64,000 nucleotides of DNA, from contig NZ_JALCZO010000004.1 of the NCBI RefSeq assembly GCF_023555495.1, positions 1 to 64,000 on the forward strand, written 5' to 3'. This DNA is from Polaribacter sp. Z022 (lineage in GTDB: Bacteria; Bacteroidota; Bacteroidia; Flavobacteriales; Flavobacteriaceae). Within the stretch, counting starts at the first letter, position 1, and each line of letters opens with the position of its first letter. The notes under the pieces were generated by a model. It had not been told where the DNA came from. It did not search any database and saw nothing but the letters and a program-made list of their open reading frames with translations. A program made the position numbers and the translations under genes. Positions 17,679 to 26,568 of the stretch are shown piece by piece.

Positions 17679-19226
17679 ATGAGCGGTATGCAAATTTTAT
17701 GGGTAGATGATGAGATAGAATTATTAAAACCACACATTCTTTTTTTAGAGCGTAAAAATTACAAAGTAATTACATGTACAAATGGTGCTGATGCTATTGA
17801 TTTGGTTGATGAAGAAAATTTTGACATCGTATTTTTAGATGAAAACATGCCAGGTTTAACTGGTTTAGATACACTTGCAGAAATTAAACAAAAACAAGCA
17901 AACTTGCCTGTTGTAATGATTACAAAAAGCGAGGAAGAATATATAATGGAAGAAGCCATAGGCTCTAAAATTGCAGACTATTTAATAAAACCTGTAAATC
18001 CAAGTCAAATTCTTTTAAGTTTAAAAAAGAACTTAGACCATTCTCGTTTAGTATCAGAAAAAACAACGTCTAGCTATCAGCAAGAATTTAGAAAAATATC
18101 TATGGATTTGGCTATGGTTAATTCTTATGAAGAATGGATAGATCTTTATAAAAAGCTAATTCACTGGGAATTAGAACTAGAAAATATAAGCGATCCAGGA
18201 ATGTTGGGTATTTTAGAAAGTCAGAAACAAGAAGCTAATAGTCAGTTTTTTAAGTTTATTAAAAAGAACTATGAAGACTTTTTAACAGCAAACGACAAAC
18301 CTACTTTTTCGCATACATTATTTAAAGATTATGTTGTGCCAGAATTAAGTAAAGATCAAGGAGTATTATGGGTTGTTATAGATAATTTACGTTACGATCA
18401 ATACCGTATTTTAGAACCATTAATTAACAATTATTACAAAAAGGACGAAGAATATTCTTATTTTTCTATCTTACCTACTGCTACACAGTATGCTAGAAAC
18501 GCTATTTTTTCTGGTTTAATGCCTTCTGAAATGGAAAAACGTCATCCAAATTTTTGGAAAAACGATACTGATGAAGGAGGAATGAACATGTATGAAAACG
18601 AGTTTTTATCTGCACAAATAAAACGTTTAAGCTTAGACATTAAGTATGAATATTATAAAATTACCAATTTAAAAAATGGTAAAGATTTAGCTGATAACTA
18701 CAATGGAACTAAACAAAACGATTTAACTGCTGTTGTTTATAATTTTGTAGATATGCTTTCTCATTCTAAGACAGAAATGGAAGTGATTAAAGAATTAGCT
18801 GGAGATGATAAAGCTTACAGAAGTTTAACCTTAAGTTGGTTTAAGAACTCACCTTTGTTTGAAATTATTCAGAAAGCACAAAAATTAGGTCAAAAGTTAA
18901 TTATAACTACAGACCATGGAACTATTAATTGCAAGCATCCTACTAAAGTAATTGGCGATAAAAATATTAGTGCAAACTTGCGTTATAAAACTGGTAAAAG
19001 TTTATCATATCAAGAAAAAAATGTATTTGCTGTTAGAAATCCGAAAGACATTTTTTTACCAACAATTACTATGAACAGTCCTTTTATTTTTGCTAAAGAA
19101 GATTTGTTTTTTGCCTATCCAAACAACTTTAATCATTTTGTAAAATATTATAAAAACACATATCAACATGGAGGTGTATCTTTAGAAGAAGTAATTATTC
19201 CTTGTTCAGTTTATAGTCCTAAATAG
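17679..19226 (+). CDS. porX: PorX, response regulator/PglZ-domain protein of the type IX secretion system
   Basis: Two-domain regulator of 515 residues, near the length of Porphyromonas gingivalis PorX. The receiver (1-120) has MQILWVDDE, the phospho-acceptor Asp54 (VFLDENMPG) and TKSEEEY to LIKPVNPS. The C-terminal part (about 205-515) is a PglZ/alkaline-phosphatase fold with metal-site stretches VVIDNLRYDQ, ATQYARNAIFSGLMP, ITTDHGTINCKHP and HGGVSLEEVIIP. In T9SS bacteria PorX, with kinase PorY, controls secretion genes and its PglZ domain cleaves nucleotide signals. porY is not in this window. It is divergent from the lipid A operon. Confidence 0.93.
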   Translation: MSGMQILWVDDEIELLKPHILFLERKNYKVITCTNGADAIDLVDEENFDIVFLDENMPGLTGLDTLAEIKQKQANLPVVMITKSEEEYIMEEAIGSKIADYLIKPVNPSQILLSLKKNLDHSRLVSEKTTSSYQQEFRKISMDLAMVNSYEEWIDLYKKLIHWELELENISDPGMLGILESQKQEANSQFFKFIKKNYEDFLTANDKPTFSHTLFKDYVVPELSKDQGVLWVVIDNLRYDQYRILEPLINNYYKKDEEYSYFSILPTATQYARNAIFSGLMPSEMEKRHPNFWKNDTDEGGMNMYENEFLSAQIKRLSLDIKYEYYKITNLKNGKDLADNYNGTKQNDLTAVVYNFVDMLSHSKTEMEVIKELAGDDKAYRSLTLSWFKNSPLFEIIQKAQKLGQKLIITTDHGTINCKHPTKVIGDKNISANLRYKTGKSLSYQEKNVFAVRNPKDIFLPTITMNSPFIFAKEDLFFAYPNNFNHFVKYYKNTYQHGGVSLEEVIIPCSVYSPK

Positions 19227-19307
19227 TTTTTAGTAGGCATTTTTCAGTCGCAGTAAAACAGTAAAAAAAAGTATTCTCTGTATAACTATGGGTTAACAAA
19301 TTTTAAG

Positions 19308-19880
19308 GTGAAAAAATTATATATATTATTATTTCTTTTTATATCTGTTTTAAGTAGTTATTCTCAAGAAGATAAACTATCTACTGCTGCAATAGAGTTA
19401 ACAAAAGACAAAGTTGTTTACGACCCAAGTTATTTTTCTATTGATTATCCTAATGGAGATGTGCCAAAAGGTAAAGGTGTTTGTACAGATGTTATAATTA
19501 GAGCATACAGAAAGTTAGGTATAGACTTGCAAAAAGAAGTTCATGAAGATATGAAGAATAACTTCAATATGTATCCAAAAAATTGGGGATTAAAAAAAAC
19601 AGACAAGAATATAGATCACAGAAGAGGTCCTAATTTAATGACATTTTTCTCAAGAAAAGGAATCGTAAAACCAATTACTAAGAATTCTGAAGATTTTTTT
19701 CCTGGTGATATTGTTTGTTGGAATTTAGGTGGCGCAATTACGCATACAGGTATTGTTGTAAACAAAAAATCTAAAGACAATAAACGTTATTTAATTGTGC
19801 ACAATATTGGAGCTGGACAAGTTATAGAAGATTGCTTGTTTCGTTTTAAAATCATTGGTCATTATAGATATAAAAACTAA
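19308..19880 (+). CDS. DUF1287-domain exported protein
   Basis: Protein of 190 residues with signal peptide MKKLYILLFLFISVLSSYSQ, starting at GTG (19308). The mature part fits DUF1287, an NlpC/P60-like fold: GVCTDVIIRAYRKLGIDLQ has the Cys, and HTGIVVNKKS and LIVHNIGAGQ the His positions expected of a papain-like site. Activity is untested in this family; a cell-wall or amide hydrolase is possible. It lies 81 bases after porX without a clear terminator between them, and 22 bases before tsaE. Confidence 0.8.
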   Translation: MKKLYILLFLFISVLSSYSQEDKLSTAAIELTKDKVVYDPSYFSIDYPNGDVPKGKGVCTDVIIRAYRKLGIDLQKEVHEDMKNNFNMYPKNWGLKKTDKNIDHRRGPNLMTFFSRKGIVKPITKNSEDFFPGDIVCWNLGGAITHTGIVVNKKSKDNKRYLIVHNIGAGQVIEDCLFRFKIIGHYRYKN

Positions 19881-19902
19881 TTTCTTCACTATTTTTGTTT
19901 TT

Positions 19903-20310
19903 ATGAACAAAAACTATTCTTTAGAAGATTTATCAATAATTGCTTCAGAAGTAATTTCATCAGCAAAAAACAAAACCTTATTGTTTTATGGGCAAATGGG
20001 TGTTGGTAAAACCACTTTAATAAAAGAAATCTGTAAACAACTAGAAGTTTTAGATAACATCTCCTCTCCTACTTTTTCATTGGTAAATGAATATCATACA
20101 AAAAATAAAGGCAAAGTATTTCATTTTGATTTTTATAGAATTGAAGATGAAAACGAAGCTTTAGACATAGGAATTGAAGAATATTTTGATAATAATGCTT
20201 GGTGTTTGGTAGAATGGCCAGAAAATATCGAAAATTTACTACCTTTAGATGCTGTTGAAATTCATTTAAGCATTTTAGACAATCAGCAAAGAAATATTCT
20301 AATTAAATAA
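19903..20310 (+). CDS. tsaE: tRNA threonylcarbamoyladenosine biosynthesis ATPase TsaE
   Basis: ATPase that works with TsaB and TsaD to make t6A37 in ANN-decoding tRNAs. It is 135 residues from the ATG at 19903 (MNKNYSLEDLSIIASEVIS), preferred over an upstream start inside the DUF1287 gene. Walker A is GQMGVGKTTLIKE; SSPTFSLVNEY, FHFDFYRIE and LVEWPENIE are hallmark TsaE motifs. It ends 6 bases before the alanine dehydrogenase gene, so the two are likely co-transcribed, as in many Flavobacteriia. Confidence 0.95.
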   Translation: MNKNYSLEDLSIIASEVISSAKNKTLLFYGQMGVGKTTLIKEICKQLEVLDNISSPTFSLVNEYHTKNKGKVFHFDFYRIEDENEALDIGIEEYFDNNAWCLVEWPENIENLLPLDAVEIHLSILDNQQRNILIK

Positions 20311-20316
20311 CCAACT

Positions 20317-21513
20317 ATGAGTTCATTTTCTCCTTTTAGTAAAGAAGAGTTGCTTCCGCAAGAAGAAATGTTAGAAATTAAAAAGCAAAAAGGTGAGTTA
20401 TTTATTGGCTTACCCAAAGAAACTTATTTAGGTGAAAAACGTGTGTGTTTAACTCCAGATGCTGTTTCTGCACTTTGTGCTCATGGACATAGAATTGTTA
20501 TTGAAACTGGTGCAGGTGACAATGCTAATTATTCTGATAAAGAATACTCTGAAGCAGGTGCAAAAATATCTTATGATATAGAAGAAGCTTTTAAATGTAA
20601 TATAGTTTTAAAAGTTGCTCCACCAACAGAAAAAGAAATAGATTACATGAACCCACAAACAGTTCTTATTTCTTCTTTACAATTAAAAACTCAAAATAAA
20701 TCTTATTTCGAAAATTTAGCAAAAAAACGTATTACAGCAGTTGCTTTTGATTATATAAAAGATGAACACAACACATATCCTATTGTTAAATCTTTAAGTG
20801 AAATTGCAGGTACAGCATCTGTTCTTATTGCTTCAGAATTAATGAGTGGAACAAACAAAGGAAATGGGTTGCTGTTAGGAAATATTGCAGGTGTTCCTCC
20901 TTCTAGTGTTGTAATTTTTGGAGCTGGAACTGTTGGTGAATATGCTGCAAGAACTGCCTTAGGCTTAGGTGCTAGAGTAAAAGTTTTTGACAACTCGCTT
21001 AGTAAATTAAGAAAATTACAGCACTCTTTAAATGCACCTATTTATACCTCTACTTTACAACCAAAATCTATAGCAAAAGCATTAATGCGTGCAGATGTTG
21101 CTATTGGAGCAATAAGAGGTAAAAATAGATCTCCAATATGTGGTACAGAAGAAATGATAGAAACCATGAAAGAAGGTGCTGTTATTATAGATGTTAGTAT
21201 AGATAGAGGTGGTTGTTTTGAAACTTCTAACGTTACTACACATACTACACCCACTTTTGTAAAACATGGTGTAGTACATTATTGTGTGCCAAATATTCCT
21301 GCACGTTATGCAAGAACTGCATCTTTATCTATTAGTAATATTTTTACACCATATTTACTAAATATTGCAGAAGAAGGTGGGTTTGAAAACGCAGCTCGTT
21401 TTGACAAAAGTCTTAGAAACGGTATGTATTTTTATCACGGAATTTTAACCAATAGAACTGTTGCAGATTGGTTTGACATTCCTTTTAGAGATATTAATTT
21501 ATTGATTTTATAA
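20317..21513 (+). CDS. ald: Alanine dehydrogenase (long form)
   Basis: NAD-dependent oxidoreductase of the alanine dehydrogenase / transhydrogenase-alpha family, 398 residues. N-terminal catalytic domain: FIGLPKETYLGEKRVCLTPDAV with the pyruvate-binding Arg/Lys region. NAD domain: VVIFGAGTVGEYAARTALGLGA. Also visible: IDVSIDRGGCFETS and the HYCVPNIPARYARTAS loop. It carries about 25 extra N-terminal residues (LLPQEEMLEIKKQKGE) compared with the second copy at 48110 and has diverged from it. It should interconvert alanine with pyruvate and ammonia. Confidence 0.9.
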   Translation: MSSFSPFSKEELLPQEEMLEIKKQKGELFIGLPKETYLGEKRVCLTPDAVSALCAHGHRIVIETGAGDNANYSDKEYSEAGAKISYDIEEAFKCNIVLKVAPPTEKEIDYMNPQTVLISSLQLKTQNKSYFENLAKKRITAVAFDYIKDEHNTYPIVKSLSEIAGTASVLIASELMSGTNKGNGLLLGNIAGVPPSSVVIFGAGTVGEYAARTALGLGARVKVFDNSLSKLRKLQHSLNAPIYTSTLQPKSIAKALMRADVAIGAIRGKNRSPICGTEEMIETMKEGAVIIDVSIDRGGCFETSNVTTHTTPTFVKHGVVHYCVPNIPARYARTASLSISNIFTPYLLNIAEEGGFENAARFDKSLRNGMYFYHGILTNRTVADWFDIPFRDINLLIL

Positions 21514-21536
21514 TTCTTATAATCAATACAAAAAAG

Positions 21537-21544
21537 TACATTTG
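21537..21544 (+). promoter_or_regulatory. Promoter -7 element of the DUF4258 gene
   Basis: Exact TACATTTG, 17 bases before the ATG. Confidence 0.6.
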
Positions 21545-21561
21545 CATTTCAAAATTTTAGC

Positions 21562-21930
21562 ATGTTAATTAAAAGAATAGGATATTATTTAGTAGGATTA
21601 TCAATAGGTTGTATTGGTGTTTACTTTTTTTGGCAAAAAAAACAAGCAACTTTTGATTACGGAATGGATGCTAGAACACTTAAAACAATTAGGATTAAAG
21701 AGCGTTTATTTTCTAATAATGCTAAGAATTCGATGTTACAACACAATATAGACACTTTAAAAATATCTACAATTTTGTACACTGGCGATGTTGATTTTGG
21801 TAAAAGCAAACCTAGACAAAAACCTTGTGCAGAATACTTTATTACTGGTAAAAAAGATTTAAAAAATGTAAGTCTTTATGTTAAACGTTGCGATTCTACT
21901 GCTACAATAGAAAAAGTAATTGTTGATTAA
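21562..21930 (+). CDS. DUF4258-like membrane-anchored small protein
   Basis: Small protein of 122 residues with one N-terminal membrane helix (about 7-25) and a soluble remainder. The phrases GDVDFGKSKPRQKPCAEYFI and VKRCDSTATIEKV match the flavobacterial DUF4258-type proteins I know, with two conserved Cys. Function unknown. It is transcribed on its own from a close promoter, and its stop codon overlaps that of the converging YdeI-family gene by 4 bases. Confidence 0.7.
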   Translation: MLIKRIGYYLVGLSIGCIGVYFFWQKKQATFDYGMDARTLKTIRIKERLFSNNAKNSMLQHNIDTLKISTILYTGDVDFGKSKPRQKPCAEYFITGKKDLKNVSLYVKRCDSTATIEKVIVD

Positions 21931-22520
21931 CAATTCTTATATTTATCATGTAGTCCTACTCCATTTAAAATCATTGGAATAATTTTTTCTAACCTTTTTA
22001 TTTTTGTTGCATCTCTTTTTGCTTCAGAAATGTAATCTGCATACTCTCTTTGTTTACCATTTGTTAATGCTTCAAATTTTGATTTTAATTCGGAATTTGA
22101 ATTTAATTGAGCAGCAAATTCAGTAGGTATAATTAATTCTTTTTTACTTCTATTTGGTTTTATTTCTTTACCCTCTTTTACATTATCAATAGCCTCTAAA
22201 ACATAGGCTTTAATTAAATCTGTATTGATTTCTTCTAAAGTATAAAAGCGCCATTGTAACATGGCTTTAGTTTTACCTTCTTGTGCATTTATAAATACTT
22301 TTTGTTTGTCTTTTAACAAGGCTCCCTGAAAAAACCACAAACCACAATAGTTTTTAAAAGCTGCTAAACCTAAAACATTTTTTCCGTTAAAAACATAAGT
22401 TGGAGCTCCCCATTTAATAGTTTCTTCTAAAGGTAATTCTGTTAAAACTGAACGTAGTTTTTCTAGTTCGTTTCTCCATGGTTCTTTTTTCGAAATATAT
22501 TCATCAACTTTAGGATTCAT
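21927..22520 (-). CDS. YdeI/OmpD-associated family protein (DUF1801)
   Basis: Cytoplasmic protein of 197 residues. The N-terminal DUF1801 fold has LEETIKWGAPTYVFNGKNVLGLAAFKNYCGLWFFQG, and the C-terminal YdeI region has the linker NRSKKELIIPTEFAAQL followed by EYADYISEAKRDATKIKRLEKIIPMI. The molecular role of this iron-chaperone-like fold is not established in Bacteroidota. The start overlaps the TrmH-family gene by 11 bases, so they form an operon. Confidence 0.85.
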   Translation of the reverse strand: MNPKVDEYISKKEPWRNELEKLRSVLTELPLEETIKWGAPTYVFNGKNVLGLAAFKNYCGLWFFQGALLKDKQKVFINAQEGKTKAMLQWRFYTLEEINTDLIKAYVLEAIDNVKEGKEIKPNRSKKELIIPTEFAAQLNSNSELKSKFEALTNGKQREYADYISEAKRDATKIKRLEKIIPMILNGVGLHDKYKNC

Positions 22521-23196
22521 CTGTTTGCTTTAAATTGTTATAATAATGAGCTTCTATTTTATCTACATTTTTAATGGTTTTCTTTACCCAATCAAAATAC
22601 AAAATATCTTTTTCTTCTTTAGTTAATTGCCAATTAACATCTGATTTTCTTAATTTAGTAGTAACATCTTGCAAAATAATAGCTGCAGCAACAGAAATAT
22701 TTAAACTCTCTGTAAAACCTACCATTGGTATTTTTAAAAAACCATCTGCTTGTTCTTTAACATAATCTGAAACCCCTTCTGCTTCTACTCCAAATACAAA
22801 TGCCGATTTTTTTGTGATATCAAAATCTTGCAATAAACAAGAATCATTATGAGGTGTTGTAGCAACAATTTGATACCCCTTTTTACGTAAGTTATCTAAA
22901 CATTCTTTGGTATTATTTCCATCAGATTTGTAACGTTTAGAAGTAATCCACTTTTGTGATCCTTTAGCTACATGCCTAGATACTTTGTTGGTATACTTAT
23001 TTTCAATTGCATGTACATCTTGCACGCCAAAAATATCTGCAGTTCTTACTACAGCACTTGCATTGTGTGGTTGAAAAATATCTTCTAAAACCACAGCAAA
23101 ATGCCTTGTTCTATCCTCTAAAACCTTTTTAAATAGATTTTTCCTTTTCTCAGTTAAATATCCTTCAAAATATGCTAATAAATTTTTATCAATCAT
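22510..23196 (-). CDS. TrmH-family (SpoU) tRNA/rRNA ribose 2'-O-methyltransferase
   Basis: SPOUT-class methyltransferase of 228 residues. Visible: the motif 1 region HNASAVVRTADIFGVQDVH, motif 2 KSAFVFGVEAEGVSD and motif 3 VGFTESLNISVAAAIILQ, which make the knotted S-adenosylmethionine site. The N-terminal helix (LLAYFEGYLTEKRKNLFKKVLEDRTRH) is like TrmH, which methylates Gm18 of tRNA. Specificity for tRNA rather than rRNA is inferred. The -7 element TAAGTTTG ends about 6 bases before the ATG, so the leader is very short. Confidence 0.9.
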   Translation of the reverse strand: MIDKNLLAYFEGYLTEKRKNLFKKVLEDRTRHFAVVLEDIFQPHNASAVVRTADIFGVQDVHAIENKYTNKVSRHVAKGSQKWITSKRYKSDGNNTKECLDNLRKKGYQIVATTPHNDSCLLQDFDITKKSAFVFGVEAEGVSDYVKEQADGFLKIPMVGFTESLNISVAAAIILQDVTTKLRKSDVNWQLTKEEKDILYFDWVKKTIKNVDKIEAHYYNNLKQTDES

Positions 23197-23201
23197 AACT
23201 A

Positions 23202-23209
23202 CAAACTTA
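23202..23209 (-). promoter_or_regulatory. Promoter -7 element of the TrmH-family gene
   Basis: Exact minus-strand TAAGTTTG immediately before the ATG; predicts an almost leaderless mRNA. Confidence 0.6.
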
Positions 23210-23266
23210 TCAATTTATTCTTATTTTTAACTTAATTGTAATTATTAAAAAATTGAAACTTAAAAA

Positions 23267-23950
23267 ATGAAAAAACTGGTAGTATTAACAGGAGCTGGAA
23301 TTTCTGCTGAAAGCGGAATAAAAACTTTTAGAGATTCTAACGGTTTATGGGAAGGACATGATGTAATGGAAGTAGCTTCTCCTGAAGGATTTAAAGCAAA
23401 TCCGGAATTGGTTTTAGATTTTTACAATCAACGAAGAAAGCAATTGTTTGAAGTAAGCCCAAATAAAGGACATTATAATTTAGTAGCCTTAGAAAAATAC
23501 TTTGATGTAGAAATTGTTACTCAAAATGTAGATGATTTGCATGAACGTGCAGGAAGCAAAAATGTAACGCATTTACATGGTGAACTTTTAAAAGCGAGAA
23601 GTATTGTTGATGAAAATGTAGTTTTAGATTGGAATAACAATCTTGTTTTAGGTGATAAATGTCCAAAAGGAAATCAACTAAGACCACATATAGTATGGTT
23701 TGGAGAAATGGTACCTATGTTAGAAAAAGCAATAGAAATTACTCAAAAGGCTGATATTTTAGTAATTATAGGCACATCAATGCAAGTATATCCTGCTGCA
23801 AGTTTGGTTAATTATATAAAACCAAAAACTCCAATTTATTTTATAGATCCAAAACCATCTGTATCTAAAAATCAATTCCTAAACTTAACAATAATTGACG
23901 AAATTGCTAGTTTAGGAACTGACACATTATTAAAAAAAATTAAACCTTAG
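23267..23950 (+). CDS. cobB: NAD-dependent protein deacylase (sirtuin), Cys-poor class
   Basis: Sirtuin of 227 residues. NAD-binding GAGISAESGIKTFRDSNGLW, TQNVDDLHERAG and the catalytic His104 in HLHGE are intact. YNQR (53-56) matches the YxxR motif of sirtuins that remove succinyl/malonyl groups (CobB/SIRT5-like). Only one Cys is present, so the four-Cys zinc site of most sirtuins is absent; some bacterial sirtuins are known to lack it. It converges on manA with 2 bases between them and no hairpin. Confidence 0.9.
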   Translation: MKKLVVLTGAGISAESGIKTFRDSNGLWEGHDVMEVASPEGFKANPELVLDFYNQRRKQLFEVSPNKGHYNLVALEKYFDVEIVTQNVDDLHERAGSKNVTHLHGELLKARSIVDENVVLDWNNNLVLGDKCPKGNQLRPHIVWFGEMVPMLEKAIEITQKADILVIIGTSMQVYPAASLVNYIKPKTPIYFIDPKPSVSKNQFLNLTIIDEIASLGTDTLLKKIKP

Positions 23951-23952
23951 TA

Positions 23953-25170
23953 CTACTCTATTTTTGGAACACTTGCTTTATAAATTTCTACTTTTGTAGA
24001 AGTTTTTACAGTATAATTTGTATTTGCTTTAATTAATACTGATTCTCCTTTATTTATAGTTAAAGTTTCGTCATTATTAATAATAGTTGCTTCACCTTCT
24101 AATGCAATTAATATTTCTATAGAACTAGAAGTTGAATTATTAATAATATCTTTTGATAATTCAATTTTACTTAACTCAAAATCTTTAGCTTTGGTTTTAA
24201 AAACAGTTTCACCATTTGCTAGGTTTTTATTTCCATTTAAAACCTCTGGAATTGTTTCTTCGAATTTTGTGTTTTTTATTAACTCCTCAACATCAATATG
24301 CTTACTTGTTAAACCACCTCTTAAAACGTTATCTGAATTGGCCATTAACTCCATATTTAAACCTTGTAAATATGCATGTGGCACACCAGCATCTTGAAAA
24401 ACAGCTTCTCCTTTAGAAACATTTAAAATATTAAAAAAGTAAATCGAAAAAATTCCTCTATCAATGTCTTCAGAATCTTTATTTACCAAAGATTTTGCAG
24501 ACCAATATTCTGGTGTAGATTTATCAAATTCGTTATTTAAATATTTAGGGTAAATTCTATCTATCAAAGGTTTTAAAACATTATTAACCTCATTCTGAGT
24601 ATACTCCATTACTTTTTTATAAAGACCTAAATAACCTTCATTTTTAAAAGTATCTAGCAAAAAGTTTAATTCTGGAGTATCTGTTAAATTTTTAATTAGT
24701 TTAGATGCTTCTAAAAAACCATGCAACAACCAAAAATCACTTAAAGCAACCATTAACTCTGGTTTATGGTTTTTGTCTTTATAATTTCTGTTTTTTGCTG
24801 TTAATGAAATTCCTAATTCATTTTCTTTTTCATACCCTATTATTGCAGCTTCTATTGATGGATGAACCTGAATAGAAAGCATTTTTTTTACATCTAAAAC
24901 TTTAAATAAATAGGGTAATTTCCCAAAATTAGAAGCAACAGTTTTACCAAGATTTTCTATAGGATTATTTTCTACAAATTTATCTAAAGAGATCTCTTCT
25001 TTAGCTGTAATTATGCTAGAAGGCGCTTTTAAATGTGCACCTAGCCAATATTCTGCATAGGTTTCATTTTCTTTAATTTCTTGAGAAACTAAATTAGGAA
25101 TATAACTTTCTCCACCCCAATCATAGTTTTGGACTTTTCCTTTTATTCTATATATTGATTTCTCTTTCAT
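23953..25170 (-). CDS. manA: Mannose-6-phosphate isomerase, class I
   Basis: Zinc cupin enzyme of 405 residues interconverting mannose-6-P and fructose-6-P. Early motif NYDWGG; zinc region MLSIQVHPS (Gln, His); Glu in HKPELMVAL; second His in GVPHAYLQGLNMELMANSDNVLRGGLT. It feeds GDP-mannose and other sugar precursors, which fits the polysaccharide locus that follows upstream on the same strand, although 61 bases and no shared features separate it from the RR-GT2 gene. Confidence 0.92.
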   Translation of the reverse strand: MKEKSIYRIKGKVQNYDWGGESYIPNLVSQEIKENETYAEYWLGAHLKAPSSIITAKEEISLDKFVENNPIENLGKTVASNFGKLPYLFKVLDVKKMLSIQVHPSIEAAIIGYEKENELGISLTAKNRNYKDKNHKPELMVALSDFWLLHGFLEASKLIKNLTDTPELNFLLDTFKNEGYLGLYKKVMEYTQNEVNNVLKPLIDRIYPKYLNNEFDKSTPEYWSAKSLVNKDSEDIDRGIFSIYFFNILNVSKGEAVFQDAGVPHAYLQGLNMELMANSDNVLRGGLTSKHIDVEELIKNTKFEETIPEVLNGNKNLANGETVFKTKAKDFELSKIELSKDIINNSTSSSIEILIALEGEATIINNDETLTINKGESVLIKANTNYTVKTSTKVEIYKASVPKIE

Positions 25171-25231
25171 TCTAATAATAATATTGGCAATTTTAAGAAT
25201 TATAAATTAATCTTAAAGAATTTATTTATAA

Positions 25232-26389
25232 TTATTTTTTGTACTTACTTTTTCTATAATGAACGGCAATTTGACCTAACTGAAAAACAATTTTAACAGA
25301 GTCTTTCATCGATAATTTAGAACCATCTGCATGAATCCACCTTTTTATAGGGTGCTCACATAACATTTGCTTTGCTTTGTCTAAACCATAATGAAGTGTA
25401 ATTCTTCTAAAAATTTCAACATCAAAAATCCATTGAGTAACAAACTTTTTACCAAAAGAAACATCAATTACATCTTTATGGAATATTTTAGCTCCACATT
25501 GTGTGTCTTTAAAATCCATTTTTAAGATTTTTCTGATAATATAATTAATAGTCATACTAATTATTTTTCTAGCAGATTCTTTAGTAATATTTGCACCCAT
25601 TCTACTAATTCTAGAACCACTTACAATTTTATAATTTGCATTATTTTCTATAGTAGTTACTAAATCATCAAAATCGGCTAAATCTGTAGATAAATCTGCA
25701 TCTAAAAAACCTATATAATCTAAATCTTCTTGTTTAGCCATATATAACATTCCTTGTCTTACAGCTTCAGCTTTACCACCGTTTTTCTCACAATCATAAA
25801 CAGTTATAAAGTCTTCTTTTCCTTTTTGAATATCTTTTAAAACCTGGAGAGTATTATCTTTACTTCCATCATTTACAAAACATAAATGATACCCAGAGTT
25901 TTTAGCAATATAATCTGTAAATTCTTTACTAGATAATCTTTCTTCTTCATTATAACAAGGTATAACAACACCAACACATCTTTGTTGTATAATGGTATTT
26001 TTAAAATTGGTTGTTGCTTCTACATTTTCTGGAGTACCTATTAATCTTTTTGTTCTTAAAATAACCTCTGTTAAACTTAAAGGTTTTTTCATATAATCAT
26101 TAACACCTAGTTCAAAACCTTTCGTTATCATTTCATCACCTGTATTACCAGATAAAATCATAATTGGTGTATCAGGTTTTTTACTTTCTCTTATATGTTT
26201 AACAACTTCTAATCCAGAAATTGTAGGCATATGAATATCTACTATTACTAAATCTGGTTCAAAAGAGTCATACAACTCAATACCTTTTACAGCATCTGTT
26301 TCTGTAATTACTTCATATCCCATTTCCTTTAATTTACTTTCTAATGGGATTAATACTAATTTCTGATCGTCAATTGCTAATACTTTCAT
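25232..26389 (-). CDS. Response regulator receiver fused to GT2 glycosyltransferase
   Basis: Fusion of 385 residues. Residues 1-120 are a receiver: VLAIDDQ, phospho-acceptor Asp51 (LVIVDIHMP), MILSGNTGD and the Lys-Pro switch (DYMKKPLS). Residues 138-385 are a GT-A, family 2 transferase of the DPM1/ALG5 type: VGVVIPCYNEEERLS, FVNDGSKDNT, NGGKAEAVRQGM, and DADLS at 230-234 for metal and sugar nucleotide. The C-terminal TQCGAKIFHKD and KRWIHADGSKLSMKDS motifs occur in polyprenyl-phosphate glycosyltransferases. A receiver on such an enzyme suggests that sugar transfer is gated by phosphorylation (inference). Divergent from the 26569 operon. Confidence 0.9.
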   Translation of the reverse strand: MKVLAIDDQKLVLIPLESKLKEMGYEVITETDAVKGIELYDSFEPDLVIVDIHMPTISGLEVVKHIRESKKPDTPIMILSGNTGDEMITKGFELGVNDYMKKPLSLTEVILRTKRLIGTPENVEATTNFKNTIIQQRCVGVVIPCYNEEERLSSKEFTDYIAKNSGYHLCFVNDGSKDNTLQVLKDIQKGKEDFITVYDCEKNGGKAEAVRQGMLYMAKQEDLDYIGFLDADLSTDLADFDDLVTTIENNANYKIVSGSRISRMGANITKESARKIISMTINYIIRKILKMDFKDTQCGAKIFHKDVIDVSFGKKFVTQWIFDVEIFRRITLHYGLDKAKQMLCEHPIKRWIHADGSKLSMKDSVKIVFQLGQIAVHYRKSKYKK

Positions 26390-26568
26390 CTTTTTGGGGT
26401 TTATTTTTTTTTTTTTAATACTTAAATTTACTAAGTTTTAGTATCTTATTTTTTTATTAGACATGAAATGTCATTTAATTTCGATTAAAGGTAGTTAACT
26501 ATAGATAAATAAAAAATATTACTTAAAAATCTTTATATTTACTCTACAAAAGAGAGAGAAATTAGTTA

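Noticed and set aside
25171..25231. Imperfect inverted repeat between manA and the RR-GT2 gene as a terminator
   Set aside because: The arms TTAAGAATTA and TTAATCTTAA have two mismatches and no T run; too weak.
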